A DNA stretch of 64,000 nucleotides from Coturnix japonica. Taxonomy: Eukaryota > Chordata > Aves > Galliformes > Phasianidae. The translations under genes and the position numbers were made by a program. The notes below the pieces were generated by a model. The model had not been told where the DNA came from and ran no database searches. It saw nothing but the letters and a program-made list of their open reading frames with translations. Shown one piece after another: positions 14,560-24,200 of the stretch (position 1 is its first letter; each line of letters opens with the position of its first letter). The stretch lies in assembly GCF_001577835.2 (NCBI RefSeq), contig NC_029528.1:2284265-2348264 (forward strand). Reading direction: 5' to 3'.

Positions 14560-14698
14560 CAGAGGGTGGTGGGGTCTCTTTCTCTAGAGAGATTCCAAAC
14601 CCATCAGGGTGTTTCTCCTGCAGGTCCCCAGCTCTAAGGGGTTGGGTTGGATCTGCAGACATCCCTTCCAGCCCTCACAATTCGGTGTGACTCTGTGC
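14560..14698 (+). repeat. CR1 LINE 3' tail
   Basis: A segment resembling the CR1 3' end: AGAGGGTGGTGGGGTCTC, then GGGGTTGGGTTGGATCTGCA, CCCTTCCAGCCC and a terminal TTCGGTGTGACTCTGTG octamer-like tail. It is truncated and diverged, and lies about 450 bp upstream of the UBE2B CpG island. Confidence 0.75.
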
Positions 14699-14699
14699 T

Positions 14700-15140
14700 T
14701 TACAACGCCGACATATCGCTCCACAAGGAAGTGTCTGCAGACAATCCCTGCTCTGTTTGTGGCACCGGGCGGCGCATTGCTGTGACATCACAGGCGACTC
14801 TCGGAGGGCGCCCCCCAGCGGCCGGGCGGTCCCATAGCACGGCGCCGCCTGCGGGTTCTACAATGTGGGTCTGCAATGTGGGTCTGCAATGTGGGTCTGG
14901 GGGCTGCACGTCGAGGCCATCAGCTGCATTCCAGTCCTTGCCAGGCAAAGAATTAAGCACTCGGGTGAGGTCCCCGTAGGGCTCAGCACTCGCAGGCTCC
15001 GTCCAAAAGTAACTCAGCATCGATGCTTTTCGAGCGCTTGGACAGCAGGGGGTGAGACGGGCAGGATGAGCGCGGTGTTTGTCTCTCGCTGCAGGATGAG
15101 GATGGCGCCGGCTGCGACCTGCTGACAACACCTGAAGGAA
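14700..15140. other. GC-rich upstream shoulder of the UBE2B island
   Basis: GC content rises steadily toward the UBE2B promoter. Long open frames on both strands here (for example 14700-15221 minus) reflect stop-poor GC-rich sequence and match no protein I know. If CDKL3 shares this promoter as in mammals, its non-coding first exon could lie here on the minus strand, but nothing in the sequence shows it. Confidence 0.4.
14861..14899. repeat. Three exact tandem copies of a 13-bp unit
   Basis: The 13-mer CAATGTGGGTCTG occurs three times in a row (14861, 14874, 14887) with no mismatch. The perfect identity suggests a recent slippage-type expansion. It sits in the GC-rich shoulder upstream of the UBE2B promoter. 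Confidence 0.95.
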
Positions 15141-15564
15141 CGTGGGCTCGCTGTTCTGCGCCGAGCTGCCGGGACGGGGCTCCAGGAGGAGTCGGTGCTG
15201 CTGCCATGCTCGGGACAGCACGACCCAGGTCCGGAGCCGGGCTGTGCTCTTTGTTCCCGCTCAGAGCCGCTTTGAGCACCAGCCCCGGCCGGCACTTAGA
15301 ACAAACAACCCGCCCCAGCTCAGCACAAGCTCCCGGCGCAGCACAAAGTCCTGATTGCGGGACGAGGCGCTTCCCCGGACGGCGCGTTGTGCCGCCCATA
15401 CAGCGCAGTGCCGAGCCGAGCCGAGCCGAGCCCAGCGCTCCGCCCTCCTTCCCCGCCCGCCCCCACGACGTCGTCCGGCCCCGCCCGGCGCGGAGGGAGC
15501 CGCCATTGCGGGTTGTTTGTGTGGAGGCGGTGCTGCGGCCGGGGCACGGTGCTCCGCCGCCATC
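15141..15564 (+). promoter_or_regulatory. UBE2B CpG-island promoter and 5' UTR
   Basis: Dense CpG sequence with no TATA box, leading to the UBE2B start codon. It contains GCCGA repeats (about 15412-15430), a C-rich Sp1-type block (CCCCGCCCGCCCCC, about 15451-15464) and a perfect 10-bp palindrome, ACGACGTCGT, at 15465-15474 with a CRE-like core (6 of 8 to TGACGTCA). A YY1-like GCCGCCATC lies directly over the start codon region at 15557-15564. The island continues through exon 1 to about 15.9 kb. Broad CpG promoters of this kind are usual for constitutive ubiquitin enzymes. The transcription start itself cannot be fixed from sequence. Confidence 0.75.
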
Positions 15565-15932
15565 ATGTCCACCCCGGCGCGGCGCAGGTTGATGCGGGAC
15601 TTCAAGAGGTGAGAGGAGCGGGGCCGGGCTGGGGGCTGTGCTGGGTGACGGGCGGGTGACGGGCGGCCTCCATGCTCCGCACAACCGCCGCGGCCTCCGC
15701 CCGCCCTTCCCCCGGCTCCTCCGGGCGACCCTCCCGCGGTGCCGGCGGCTCGAGGCGCTGCGGGCGGTGCTGCAGAGCCGTTCCGCCTGTAACGGGCGCC
15801 GTGCGGCCGGCGGTGGTTCCCCGGGGCCGGTTCTGTTTCCTCCCATCCCCCCGGGGCGGCCGGGGGCGCCTGAGGTGAAAGTTGGGGCGGCAGCTCCGGC
15901 CGTGGCCGTGCTGTGTGTGTGTGTGTGTGTGA

Positions 15933-15969
<37 letters not shown>

Positions 15970-18900
15970 AAATATGCACACACATAAGCGCAGCAATTAG
16001 CGAGAGCTTCGTTCCCCGCATGTAAGAACCGAAATGCCCTTTAATGTTGCTGTGCGCATGCGGTTCTGCACCAGCTTTTCCATCCCGAGTCTTGTATAAC
16101 ACACACCGAGTGTCCGGAGCTGCCATTCGCCCCTTGTTTGTGTTACCGTTATAAGGGCTGCCTTATTTCCTATGGCAGCTGTGGATGCGGTCAGCGCTGG
16201 GAGCGGAGGGAAAGCGGGGCGGGGGTTGTTGTTATGTGTGTAAATGTCACCGCTCCGTGTTTCCTCCTCAGCCCGAGGTGACTCAGCTCGGGTCGGGGCT
16301 CCGGGCAGGTCCCGCTCCATCCCAGCACCGGGCTGCCTTCATCTCGTTGGGCTGTGCAGGGCCGAGCAGTGTTTATGGACAGCGAATAGACCTTTCCTTG
16401 TGATTTTGTGATCTTGGAAGGGCTGGCTTGATAATCCTAAAGCTGAAGGTGGAGAATACATTGAAGAGCATGCATAGCAAAACATGGAACACACTCCCAT
16501 TTTGTTATCAGATATTCAACCTCTTTAGTACCCAAACATACATAACTATCTCATGTCCATTTTTCCCCTCCCTCCTTCCCCCCGGTTATATTTTTGTTCA
16601 GCCTTGTGTTACTCTTACCTCATTGTGAAGCAGCAGGCTGTGCTGTGAGCTCTGATTCACTTGGTTAAATATAAACTCCTTTTGCATCTTGTAATTGCCA
16701 GGAGTAGTGGAGAGGGAGCAGTGTCTCGTACCACCTCATTAAACCAACAGAGAAATGTTAATTATCCTATATTTGTGTATAGTTATGTATAAGCATTGTC
16801 TGTGTGTAGGTATGGTTAGAAAAGGGCTCACAAATATCCCATTTTCCCTAATTCTTACTGACTTTTAGGCCCTGTTCAGACCAGCCTGGCATTCAGCCCT
16901 TGCCACAACCTGTAGTTATTTAGACCTTTTGACAGCGGGGTGTGTGAGCTCTTAAAACAGCTCTAAAACCCGAAGCCGTCCTCCTGATACATTTATCAGG
17001 CAAAGTGCTGGGGCATTATTACCAGCGTGCAGTCTGCCATGGAAGAAAACACATTCCTGCTCTCCCTGACCAAAATAGTAGGTGGTTTATGCTGTTCAAA
17101 TTAAGCTGTCTGGACTGCATGTGCTCACAGAGCAGGGATGTAAACACAGTCCGCAGGGGATCTGGATTGCGAGCAGGCAGAGCCCAGCTGCCAGCCTGGC
17201 TGTGCAGGCAGCGTCATTGCTGGTGTCCGTGTACAGGAGCAGCTGTACTCGCTGTCAGGGGTGGACACAGAGGCACGGGGGGACTTGCAGGCGTCGCTGC
17301 TGGCAATGTGCCTGGGTCAGCCCTGAGTCAGTGTGCACAAACAGGCTGAAACTGACTTAGAGTTTGTCCTTCATTCTGTAGGGCTTCCAGTGAGGGTTTG
17401 TTCTTAGTGTCATTGTGCTGTGCGGTCAGATCTCATGTTAACACTGAACAATTGCTTCAAAGTGAGGGCAGTTGCTTCATTCTCTTTCTTCTTGCATGAT
17501 TCAGGCATGTGCAGTGGATGGGAGCTGTCACAGAAGGATCTGCCCAGGCAGTCCCCAGTGCTGTGGGAGGTTCCTGCTTTATGTTGTTCCAGGGTCTGAT
17601 CCTTTAGCAGAAACACACAGAATGGGCAGAAGGAGGGAATCTGGGTCCTATTATTTAGTTAGAGTCTATATTCATCTTGGCATGAGTTAATGCAGCGTTC
17701 AGTAGGCGACATGCTTTTCCCTAGTCCAAGGATTAAGGATCTAAAAGGAATTTTAAATGCTCCCACTACTGCTTTGGAGACAAATATTGACATTTGCTGA
17801 ACTGCTATCAGGGAACAGTACAAAGGTTTCCCGTTGCTGCCTCTTCCCTTTTGAAGCAGTCAGCTCACCAGCCAGAGCAGGCTTATACCAAATTTAGCTG
17901 CATCATGCACAGACTTAGGGATGCAGGAAAAGCTCAGTTGACAGTTCTTTGCCCTTAGTTCCAGTATGTCCTGTCAGTGTTGTCGTGCTGTGCTCAGCTC
18001 CTGTTTCTGGCTGTGGTTTATCCTCTGTCTCAGTGTGGCAGCCAGCAGCAGTTCCTTGCTCTGCTCCTCCTCAGCCATCTGGGTGTCACTGCACATCCAT
18101 CCCAGCTATATGTAGTGCTTTACAGCATTGATACTTACAGTTCTTTGCACACCTGCCTCAACCTGCTGGGCTGTCATAGCGTGTTGATGTAACACAGGAG
18201 CAAATCTCGGTGTCTTTGCTAACCTGCATGTAACACTTTGTCTGTTTCGATGATGTGGGATGAGAAAAGGTTTGTAAAAAGGTGGATGTTGCTACTGAAT
18301 CAGACTTGCAGGTGGAAGCATTTCACTTACGTAAGGCTTGCTGTTCTATATTTGTCATTTCTAGACTGCAAGAAGACCCTCCTGTGGGTGTCAGTGGTGC
18401 ACCATCTGAGAATAATATAATGCAGTGGAATGCGGTGATATTTGGGTAAGAGATTTTGCTCACTATCACATCCCTTTCTTTGGGGGGAGGGAGGTGGGGG
18501 ATGGTCTTTTTTATAATGTCCTTATTTTTTTACCTTAGTGAATGTAAAGTCAGGAAATGTACAGAGATGACCAAGTGTGCAATCACAGTAAGAGGCTGCT
18601 TTCAGGGGTAATAAGGAACGTCTAGGGAAAAAATATATATATATATTCACTGTCTTTTTTTTCTTTTAATGATGTTTGCATGTGGCTCAATAAATAGAAG
18701 AGGTTTTATAGGAGCCGAGTTATGAGAAAGCAGGCTGGCTCTTTAAAGGTACATAAGAGCGCCACATGTTCTTGGCCATCAAATCCAGATGCATTGGCAG
18801 TGTTTGGATTGATTCCCGGTACAATGAGGCACAGGTTCCATCTAGGAAGTTACGTTGTGTGTCCTCCAGAAGAGGAACCCTGGTAATATCCTTTCATAAA

Positions 18901-21900
18901 CATGAAGTCAGCTTACTAACAAACTCCTCGTTAATTCAGCTCTAGTCTGAAACGTGGCACTTGCACTGCTTGGGGTGATAATAATTAAGCAGGTATCTTC
19001 ACTATCAGATTGACTATGGGGAAGTCTGCTGGAAGTGACAAAGCTCCCAGAGGCTGCCTTTGGAGACTTCCCTAATACCTGTACGATTGTCTCTATGTCT
19101 GTCTTGAGAATAAGGAATAATATGCATGTTTGAAGTGAATGTTTTTAACTGGAGTTTATGTTTTGTAACCTTGCAGCCCAGAAGGGACGCCTTTTGAAGA
19201 TGGTAAGCAGCACATTTCTATATTCCCTGTCGTTCTTGTGAATATTGTCAGTATTAACATTATTCTGCTCTAGTATTACGTAGGTTGGAATAGTCTAAAC
19301 AAGCAAAGACTGATGGTTCAAGGTCAGGTTAGCTACAAAAATACTGTATATCTGTGTAAGCGGTGTCTTGCTGTAGTGGTCGATGGTGAGTTACAAAGCT
19401 ATGAGGCCATGCTTATACCAAGACCTGTTTAGACACAGCACATTTGAGCTCTTGGTGGGGGATGTTAGTCTAATGCTGCCAGATGTGTTTTCACATCTCT
19501 GCAGCTATGCTCAGCAATATAGCTGAGCAGGATGCCTTCCTGGCTTCATCTTTGTGGCATGTTTGATTCATTTCTGTTCTTCTAACTAAGAGCAGGTGAA
19601 AAATGTTGAATTGTTCTGAAAATAGAACTCAGTGAGAGGGGGGAATACCAGATCTGTACATAAGCATGAAAGTTGATGTGTAATGAATCTCCCCATGGCG
19701 TATGAGGAGTAATGAGTTTAATAATTATAGCGTTATTGCAGTAATCAGCAGCAGATGGGTTTTTCTCTGTGTTGGGTTGGAGGAGTACAGTAAATTATTC
19801 ACTGATCCGTAATAAAGGTTTTCAGTGAATCAGTCATGAGCTCCAAAGACTGAGATTGCTGATGATGGAATTCCAGTTTTTGCTTGCTGGCACCACAGGG
19901 CCTTCTTAATGAAACACCTTAAAGTCACTGAAGTCTGTAGTACAGGCATATTTGGTCACAGGGAAAAGGGAGGGATGGCAGTGGGGTGATTGATGTTGGA
20001 TATAAGCTGCTTTCCCTGTGTGTACAGTGAGTCTCAATGCTTGGACCTTGCTGCTGCTGTTTTTATTGCTGTTAGTAATTATTAGTTCTGTAGTTCCATT
20101 ATCATTTGAAATATGTGAAAAGAAAGCAAACTTCATGTGATTTGTTTGCATAATGGTGGGAAGAAATATTAATTATGGAGTGCACGAATTAACTTGCCTT
20201 GTTTGGTCCTGGTGCATTTTTTGTTGGTGGTCATCTGACTGTATCTATGTTTCTTTGGACAGGTACTTTCAAACTAGTAATAGAATTTTCAGAAGAATAT
20301 CCAAATAAGCCTCCTACCGTTAGATTTGTCTCTAAAATGTTTCATCCAAATGGTGAGTAAATAATTTTTATTTAACCGTAATACCTACTAACTATTATGG
20401 TGTGGTCATGTACTCTGCAGAGCTCCAGAATGCTTAACGGTTTGCTCTGTGCTCTGCTACCTGCTAAGTGCTTGTCTCAGGATGATGGAAGAACTCAGCG
20501 TTGCGGTGCTGTTAAGTAGCAGCTATCTGTCTCTTTCCAATCAATGTGACAACAAAATCTGTAAGCATTTTCAGCTATGGCTGCACTTAGTTGGCCTAAA
20601 GGGGCAATCCTGCTCCAGGTTCCTGCCCCCTTCCATTTAACAGCACTTTTATCTGTGTAGACACATCATGAATCCAAGCAGGGAACTGATGGTGCCAAAT
20701 GTTACTTGTTTCTGTCAGGTGAGAGCTCGGCCAAGCTGACCTGCATGGGGTTTCCTGTGCTAAGCAGCGCTGGCAGTGGGAGGCAGGCGAGAAAGTGCAC
20801 TCCTAGGGGAGAGCAAAGGGGAGGGGGCTGCCCCCACCTCAGTGGGAGGGCAGCCATGGTGTGCTGTGCTTCTCACTCCAGCTGTCCATAGCTTTTATCT
20901 GATTGTTGGATGCAGAAAACATAAACCACGCCTCTCTTTCCCAATCCCCTCTGTTACAAAGGGTTGTAGATTCAGTTCAAGGGTTTGGAGCATGAACCCA
21001 TTTCAGCACTTTCTGTAGCTTGAGCCCTCCTTGAACAGAGGCTGGCTTTAATCACAGTTCTGTGGCTTAGGCAGTATTCATAGGCAATACTCTCTAACCA
21101 TTCATCTGTCACATAACAAGAAATCCAATATGCTTCTGACCATTTTGTTTTATTCTATTTCGTTACTGGGATGCACAGGCTAGAAAAACAGCATGTAGAA
21201 GTTTGCATGACAAATCTCAGTTTCCTACAGGCTCTTATATTCAGACAGAAGTACTATTTCAGGCAGGCAGTGTTTCCTATTGTCTGCCTTAGCGTCCTTC
21301 CTAGTGTGTGAAAACACAGTGCTGAGTTTCCCCATGCAGTGCATGATGACTGAGCTCCTGGGCTGGCGCAGTGCATTCCATGCCTGCAGCAAATGTCTCT
21401 GCTTGCTCAGAGCCATTACGTCGACTTGAATCCGGGCCAAGCACACGGGAGGAGCAAGAAGCTCCATCTCGGTCTACCTGTTCCTGTGCTATTGCCAGAG
21501 TTTGTGGACCTTCCTTCACTTCCTCTTAGGTGTTTTGTTACTTCCAGTAATACATCTCCTTCAAAATACCAGCTATCGAATTACATAAGATAGTCAGCCA
21601 TAGCTGCTATAATCTGTCCTACAGCATTTTTTGAATGCAGGCCAAATTGATATGGTAGTTCATGCTTGAACTGTATTAAATGAATGGAATGTGAGAGAAG
21701 TCTGATAAATGGTGACTGATGTGTGTGTTGTGTCCACAGTTTACGCGGATGGCAGCATATGTTTAGATATTCTTCAGAACCGGTGGAGTCCAACATACGA
21801 TGTTTCATCTATTTTAACATCAATTCAGGTAACTTTAAATCTGCTGTAGCAGTTAAGGATGTTGTTACAAGTCTGTTTTAGAGAATACACAGCTCAGTGA

Positions 21901-22727
21901 CAAAACTGGTGGGTACTTCTGTCCAGGAACTTCCAATACTTGCAGGCAGAGCAATAGCTTCTTTGATCAAATAAACAGAAAGTGCTGACCCATGTAATTA
22001 CTGATTCTCAGCTGCAAAATGGCCATTGGATAATTTTCCCAAGAAAACAGATTTGGGAAGAAGGGCAGTCAGGTAATTTGTGTAATGTAACATTTGAAAC
22101 CATTTCACAAAGCCTTGGTCTGTCACTTCAGGTGCTGCTGAAATCTGCTTTACTTGGCTTAAAAAGAAATGATTTGGCACATTGAAAGTTAACTCTTTTT
22201 TTTCCCCTCCTGGATGAATGTTTTGATATATCTACAATGAGGTTTGTAGAAGTGACTTACGCCTCTCTTTGGTCCTGCATGACGTTAGCGGTGTAAATGC
22301 CAAATAATCAGCTGGTGTCATACTACAAACTGGCACAAATGGCCGTGTGTCTGTTTGTAAGGACATGAGGAGCCTAACAATGTATACAGTGCTAACGTAC
22401 ATAGAATGTATAGCTGGAAGTTCAGCTCCATTAGGGGTGCCTCATCTTAGCTTTAATGTGTTTTATTGTGTTTTGTTTTTTAAGTGGGCTCTCCCGCATC
22501 ATGTTTGCTTCCTGAAGCATTAGATAAGAAAGTTGTTGTTTTTCTCTGTTCTATAAACCGTTGTCTTGTCTCACTTCTTGTTTGTCCCTTTTTTCCAGTC
22601 TCTGCTTGATGAACCTAATCCAAACAGCCCAGCAAACAGTCAGGCAGCACAGCTTTACCAGGAGAACAAACGTGAATATGAGAAAAGAGTTTCAGCTATT
22701 GTCGAACAAAGTTGGAATGATTCGTAA
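15565..22727 (+). CDS. UBE2B: Ubiquitin-conjugating enzyme E2 B (RAD6B homologue), complete, six exons
   Basis: UBE2B is an E2 that works with RAD18 to monoubiquitinate PCNA and with RNF20/RNF40 to ubiquitinate histone H2B, in the nucleus and cytosol. Coding exons are 15565-15608, 18365-18445, 19177-19202, 20263-20352, 21740-21828 and 22599-22727. All introns are GT-AG, the phases match, and they join into 152 codons, the normal family length. The UBC fold fills the protein. The HPN motif is at residues 78-80 and the catalytic cysteine is Cys88 in SICLD. The ending SWNDS and VGVSG / IMQWN separate it from its paralogue UBE2A, which ends in WRDC. The start is fixed by [15 protein letters not shown] and a YY1-like GCCGCCATCATG context. 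Residue 73 is Val, where I remember human UBE2B having Leu and UBE2A Val. The exon layout argues against a processed copy. Confidence 0.98.
15609..18364 (+). other. UBE2B intron 1
   Basis: The largest intron of the gene (2.76 kb). It opens with a GTGAGA donor and a CpG-rich first 300 bp continuing the promoter island, then a GT microsatellite. The acceptor is a TATTTGTCATTTCTAG tract. No internal exon is recognisable. Open frames inside it are chance frames. Confidence 0.9.
15911..15967. repeat. (GT)n microsatellite in UBE2B intron 1
   Basis: An interrupted GT dinucleotide run of about 57 bp, broken once by GAGTGTCT near 15931-15938. It lies at the downstream edge of the CpG island. Length polymorphism is likely. 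Confidence 0.95.
18446..22598 (+). other. UBE2B introns 2 to 5
   Basis: The introns are 18446-19176, 19203-20262, 20353-21739 and 21829-22598, between the exons listed for the gene. Donors are GTAAG, GTAAG, GTGAGT and GTAACT. Acceptors end in TTGCAG, GGACAG, CCACAG and TTCCAG. A short AT dinucleotide run lies near 18630-18645. No repeats of mobile origin or nested genes were seen. Confidence 0.9.
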
Positions 22728-23150
22728 CAGCCGCTTCGTTGCTCTCCATCCTCGTAATCATTATGTACAATTTAACTCTCCATAGAAAGGCTACCAAGAA
22801 TTTCAAGTGCCACAGCTCTAAGAATTTGCATACAAACTCATTTGCAAACAGAATTAAGCCCTCCAGTTTAGGAAACATAAAAGCTTGTGTATCTTGATTA
22901 ACGTACTTCTTATTGCATGGTATGAACTAAGTTATTGCTACATAAATTTGTAATATATCCTGTTTGTATTTTTTTTCCAAGTGTATAATGTTGGTGTGGA
23001 ATTTTCATGACAGAATATACACATTTTGTAAATCTGTACTTTTTCAAATATCGAATGCCTTATTTTTGAATCCTTTAGATTTTTAAATTGGAGAAAAGCA
23101 CTTAACAAAGTTTTTATATATAAATATTTCATGTAAAACTGTTAAATACA
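22728..23150 (+). other. UBE2B 3' UTR (extent uncertain)
   Basis: AT-rich sequence follows the TAA stop and reads like a vertebrate 3' UTR with many T-runs. There is no canonical AATAAA within the first 500 bp; only ATAAAT and TATAAA-like variants occur (about 22940 and 23118). The first clear AATAAA I see further on is near 24745, beyond the next CpG island. The polyadenylation site therefore cannot be fixed, and the end given is a guess where the AT-rich character fades. Confidence 0.5.
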
Positions 23151-23890
23151 TAACCTCAGCGCAAGACACTCTTCTCTCATTCTGTATCTCTTTCCAAAGG
23201 CTCATTTTGAGCCCATTTTCCCCTTGGCTACATGCCGGTTATACCGTGCACTTTAAAACCAGCAAAGTGGATCCCTGATGTAGCTGCCACCCCTGTGCTA
23301 TCCCTGCAGCTGCAGCTGCCTTTGGCTCGGTTCCGTGTTCCTCAGTTGTATGAGAAAGAGAAGTGTTGGCAGCTGCCACTTTGTGAATGGGGAAACGTAA
23401 CTATTTGGCTGTAAGTTCCAGCACAAAGCAGGCCCTGCATCACCACGCTTTGGTAAGGACGTGTGCTGTGTGTTTGGTAAGGACGTGTTCTGTTCTTCAG
23501 GGAAATTGTATTTTACCAAACTGTCAATTACTGTCAGCTCAATCTGGCTTCTGTCCATATATTGACGCTGTAACATAGGCCTGTAGATCCTCTAACAATT
23601 AGCCCAGTATCCCGTTAGTTTCCCTTTGGCGAGGGAAGTAATTGATACAAACAGAACAGAACGCAATAGCGGTTTTAATGTCGTTCTATGGAACTCGGCC
23701 TTTACAAGTTCTAAACACTCTGAAGCTGTTACAGCAGCCTGGCTTTGTCATTGTTAGTGCGGACATTCTGAGGTTTTTCCCTGTGTTTTTAATCACGGTG
23801 GGTGTTTGTAGTACAGAATTAGGACTGATTTTTTCCTTCCATCTGCTGCCTGTCACAGTTCCATCCAACACGACACACGCATTCAACCCT
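23151..23890. other. Spacer between UBE2B and the next CpG island
   Basis: Mixed-composition non-coding sequence. It holds a 24-bp imperfect tandem duplication (starting TTTGGTAAGGACGTGT at 23449 and again at 23473). No exon is recognised. It may be part of a longer UBE2B 3' UTR. Confidence 0.5.
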
Positions 23891-24200
23891 TCAGTTCCTA
23901 TAGACGCTGTGCAGCTCAGCGCTCCCTGCGCCCCGCGCTGCCGGCCAGGCCTCAGCCCCGCCACCACCGGAAGCGGCCTCACCGGGACCGGAAGGCCTTG
24001 TCCTGCATGCCGGCTCCTGGGGCCGCTCTGCCCCGCGCCTCGTCTGCTCTGGAGGAGTGGAGTGGCTGCCGCGCAGGCGCACTGCGTGCTGCCGCGCCCG
24101 GGCGGAGCGGATCGGTGTGTGCGGTGGGTGTGAAGCACAGTGTGAGTGTGATGGCGGAATCCAGCCCCAACCCGTCACAAGGCGCAGATCCTCACAGATA
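23891..24200. promoter_or_regulatory. CpG-island promoter of an unidentified gene
   Basis: A compact CpG-rich block about 1.2 kb downstream of the UBE2B stop. It has two identical ETS sites, ACCGGAAG, at 23966-23973 and 23987-23994 (start-to-start 21 bp, two helical turns) and a near-consensus NRF1 palindrome, CGCGCAGGCGCA, at 24070-24081. This ETS plus NRF1 combination is typical of housekeeping and often bidirectional promoters. No recognisable coding exon follows on either strand. A short minus-strand start (ATG at about 24009, nine codons, then GGTGAGG) could be a first exon but matches nothing I know. CDKN2AIPNL occupies this place in human, so its promoter is one possibility. Confidence 0.6.

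Noticed and set aside
311-15140. CDKL3 exons on the minus strand, expected from mammalian gene order
   Set aside because: No kinase motif (glycine loop, HRDIKPEN, DFG) was recognised in the frames, so the gene is not claimed.
14700-15996. Long minus-strand frames (173, 240 and 337 codons) across the UBE2B CpG island
   Set aside because: They arise from stop-poor GC-rich DNA, include the translated GT microsatellite, overlap each other in different frames, and match no protein known to me.
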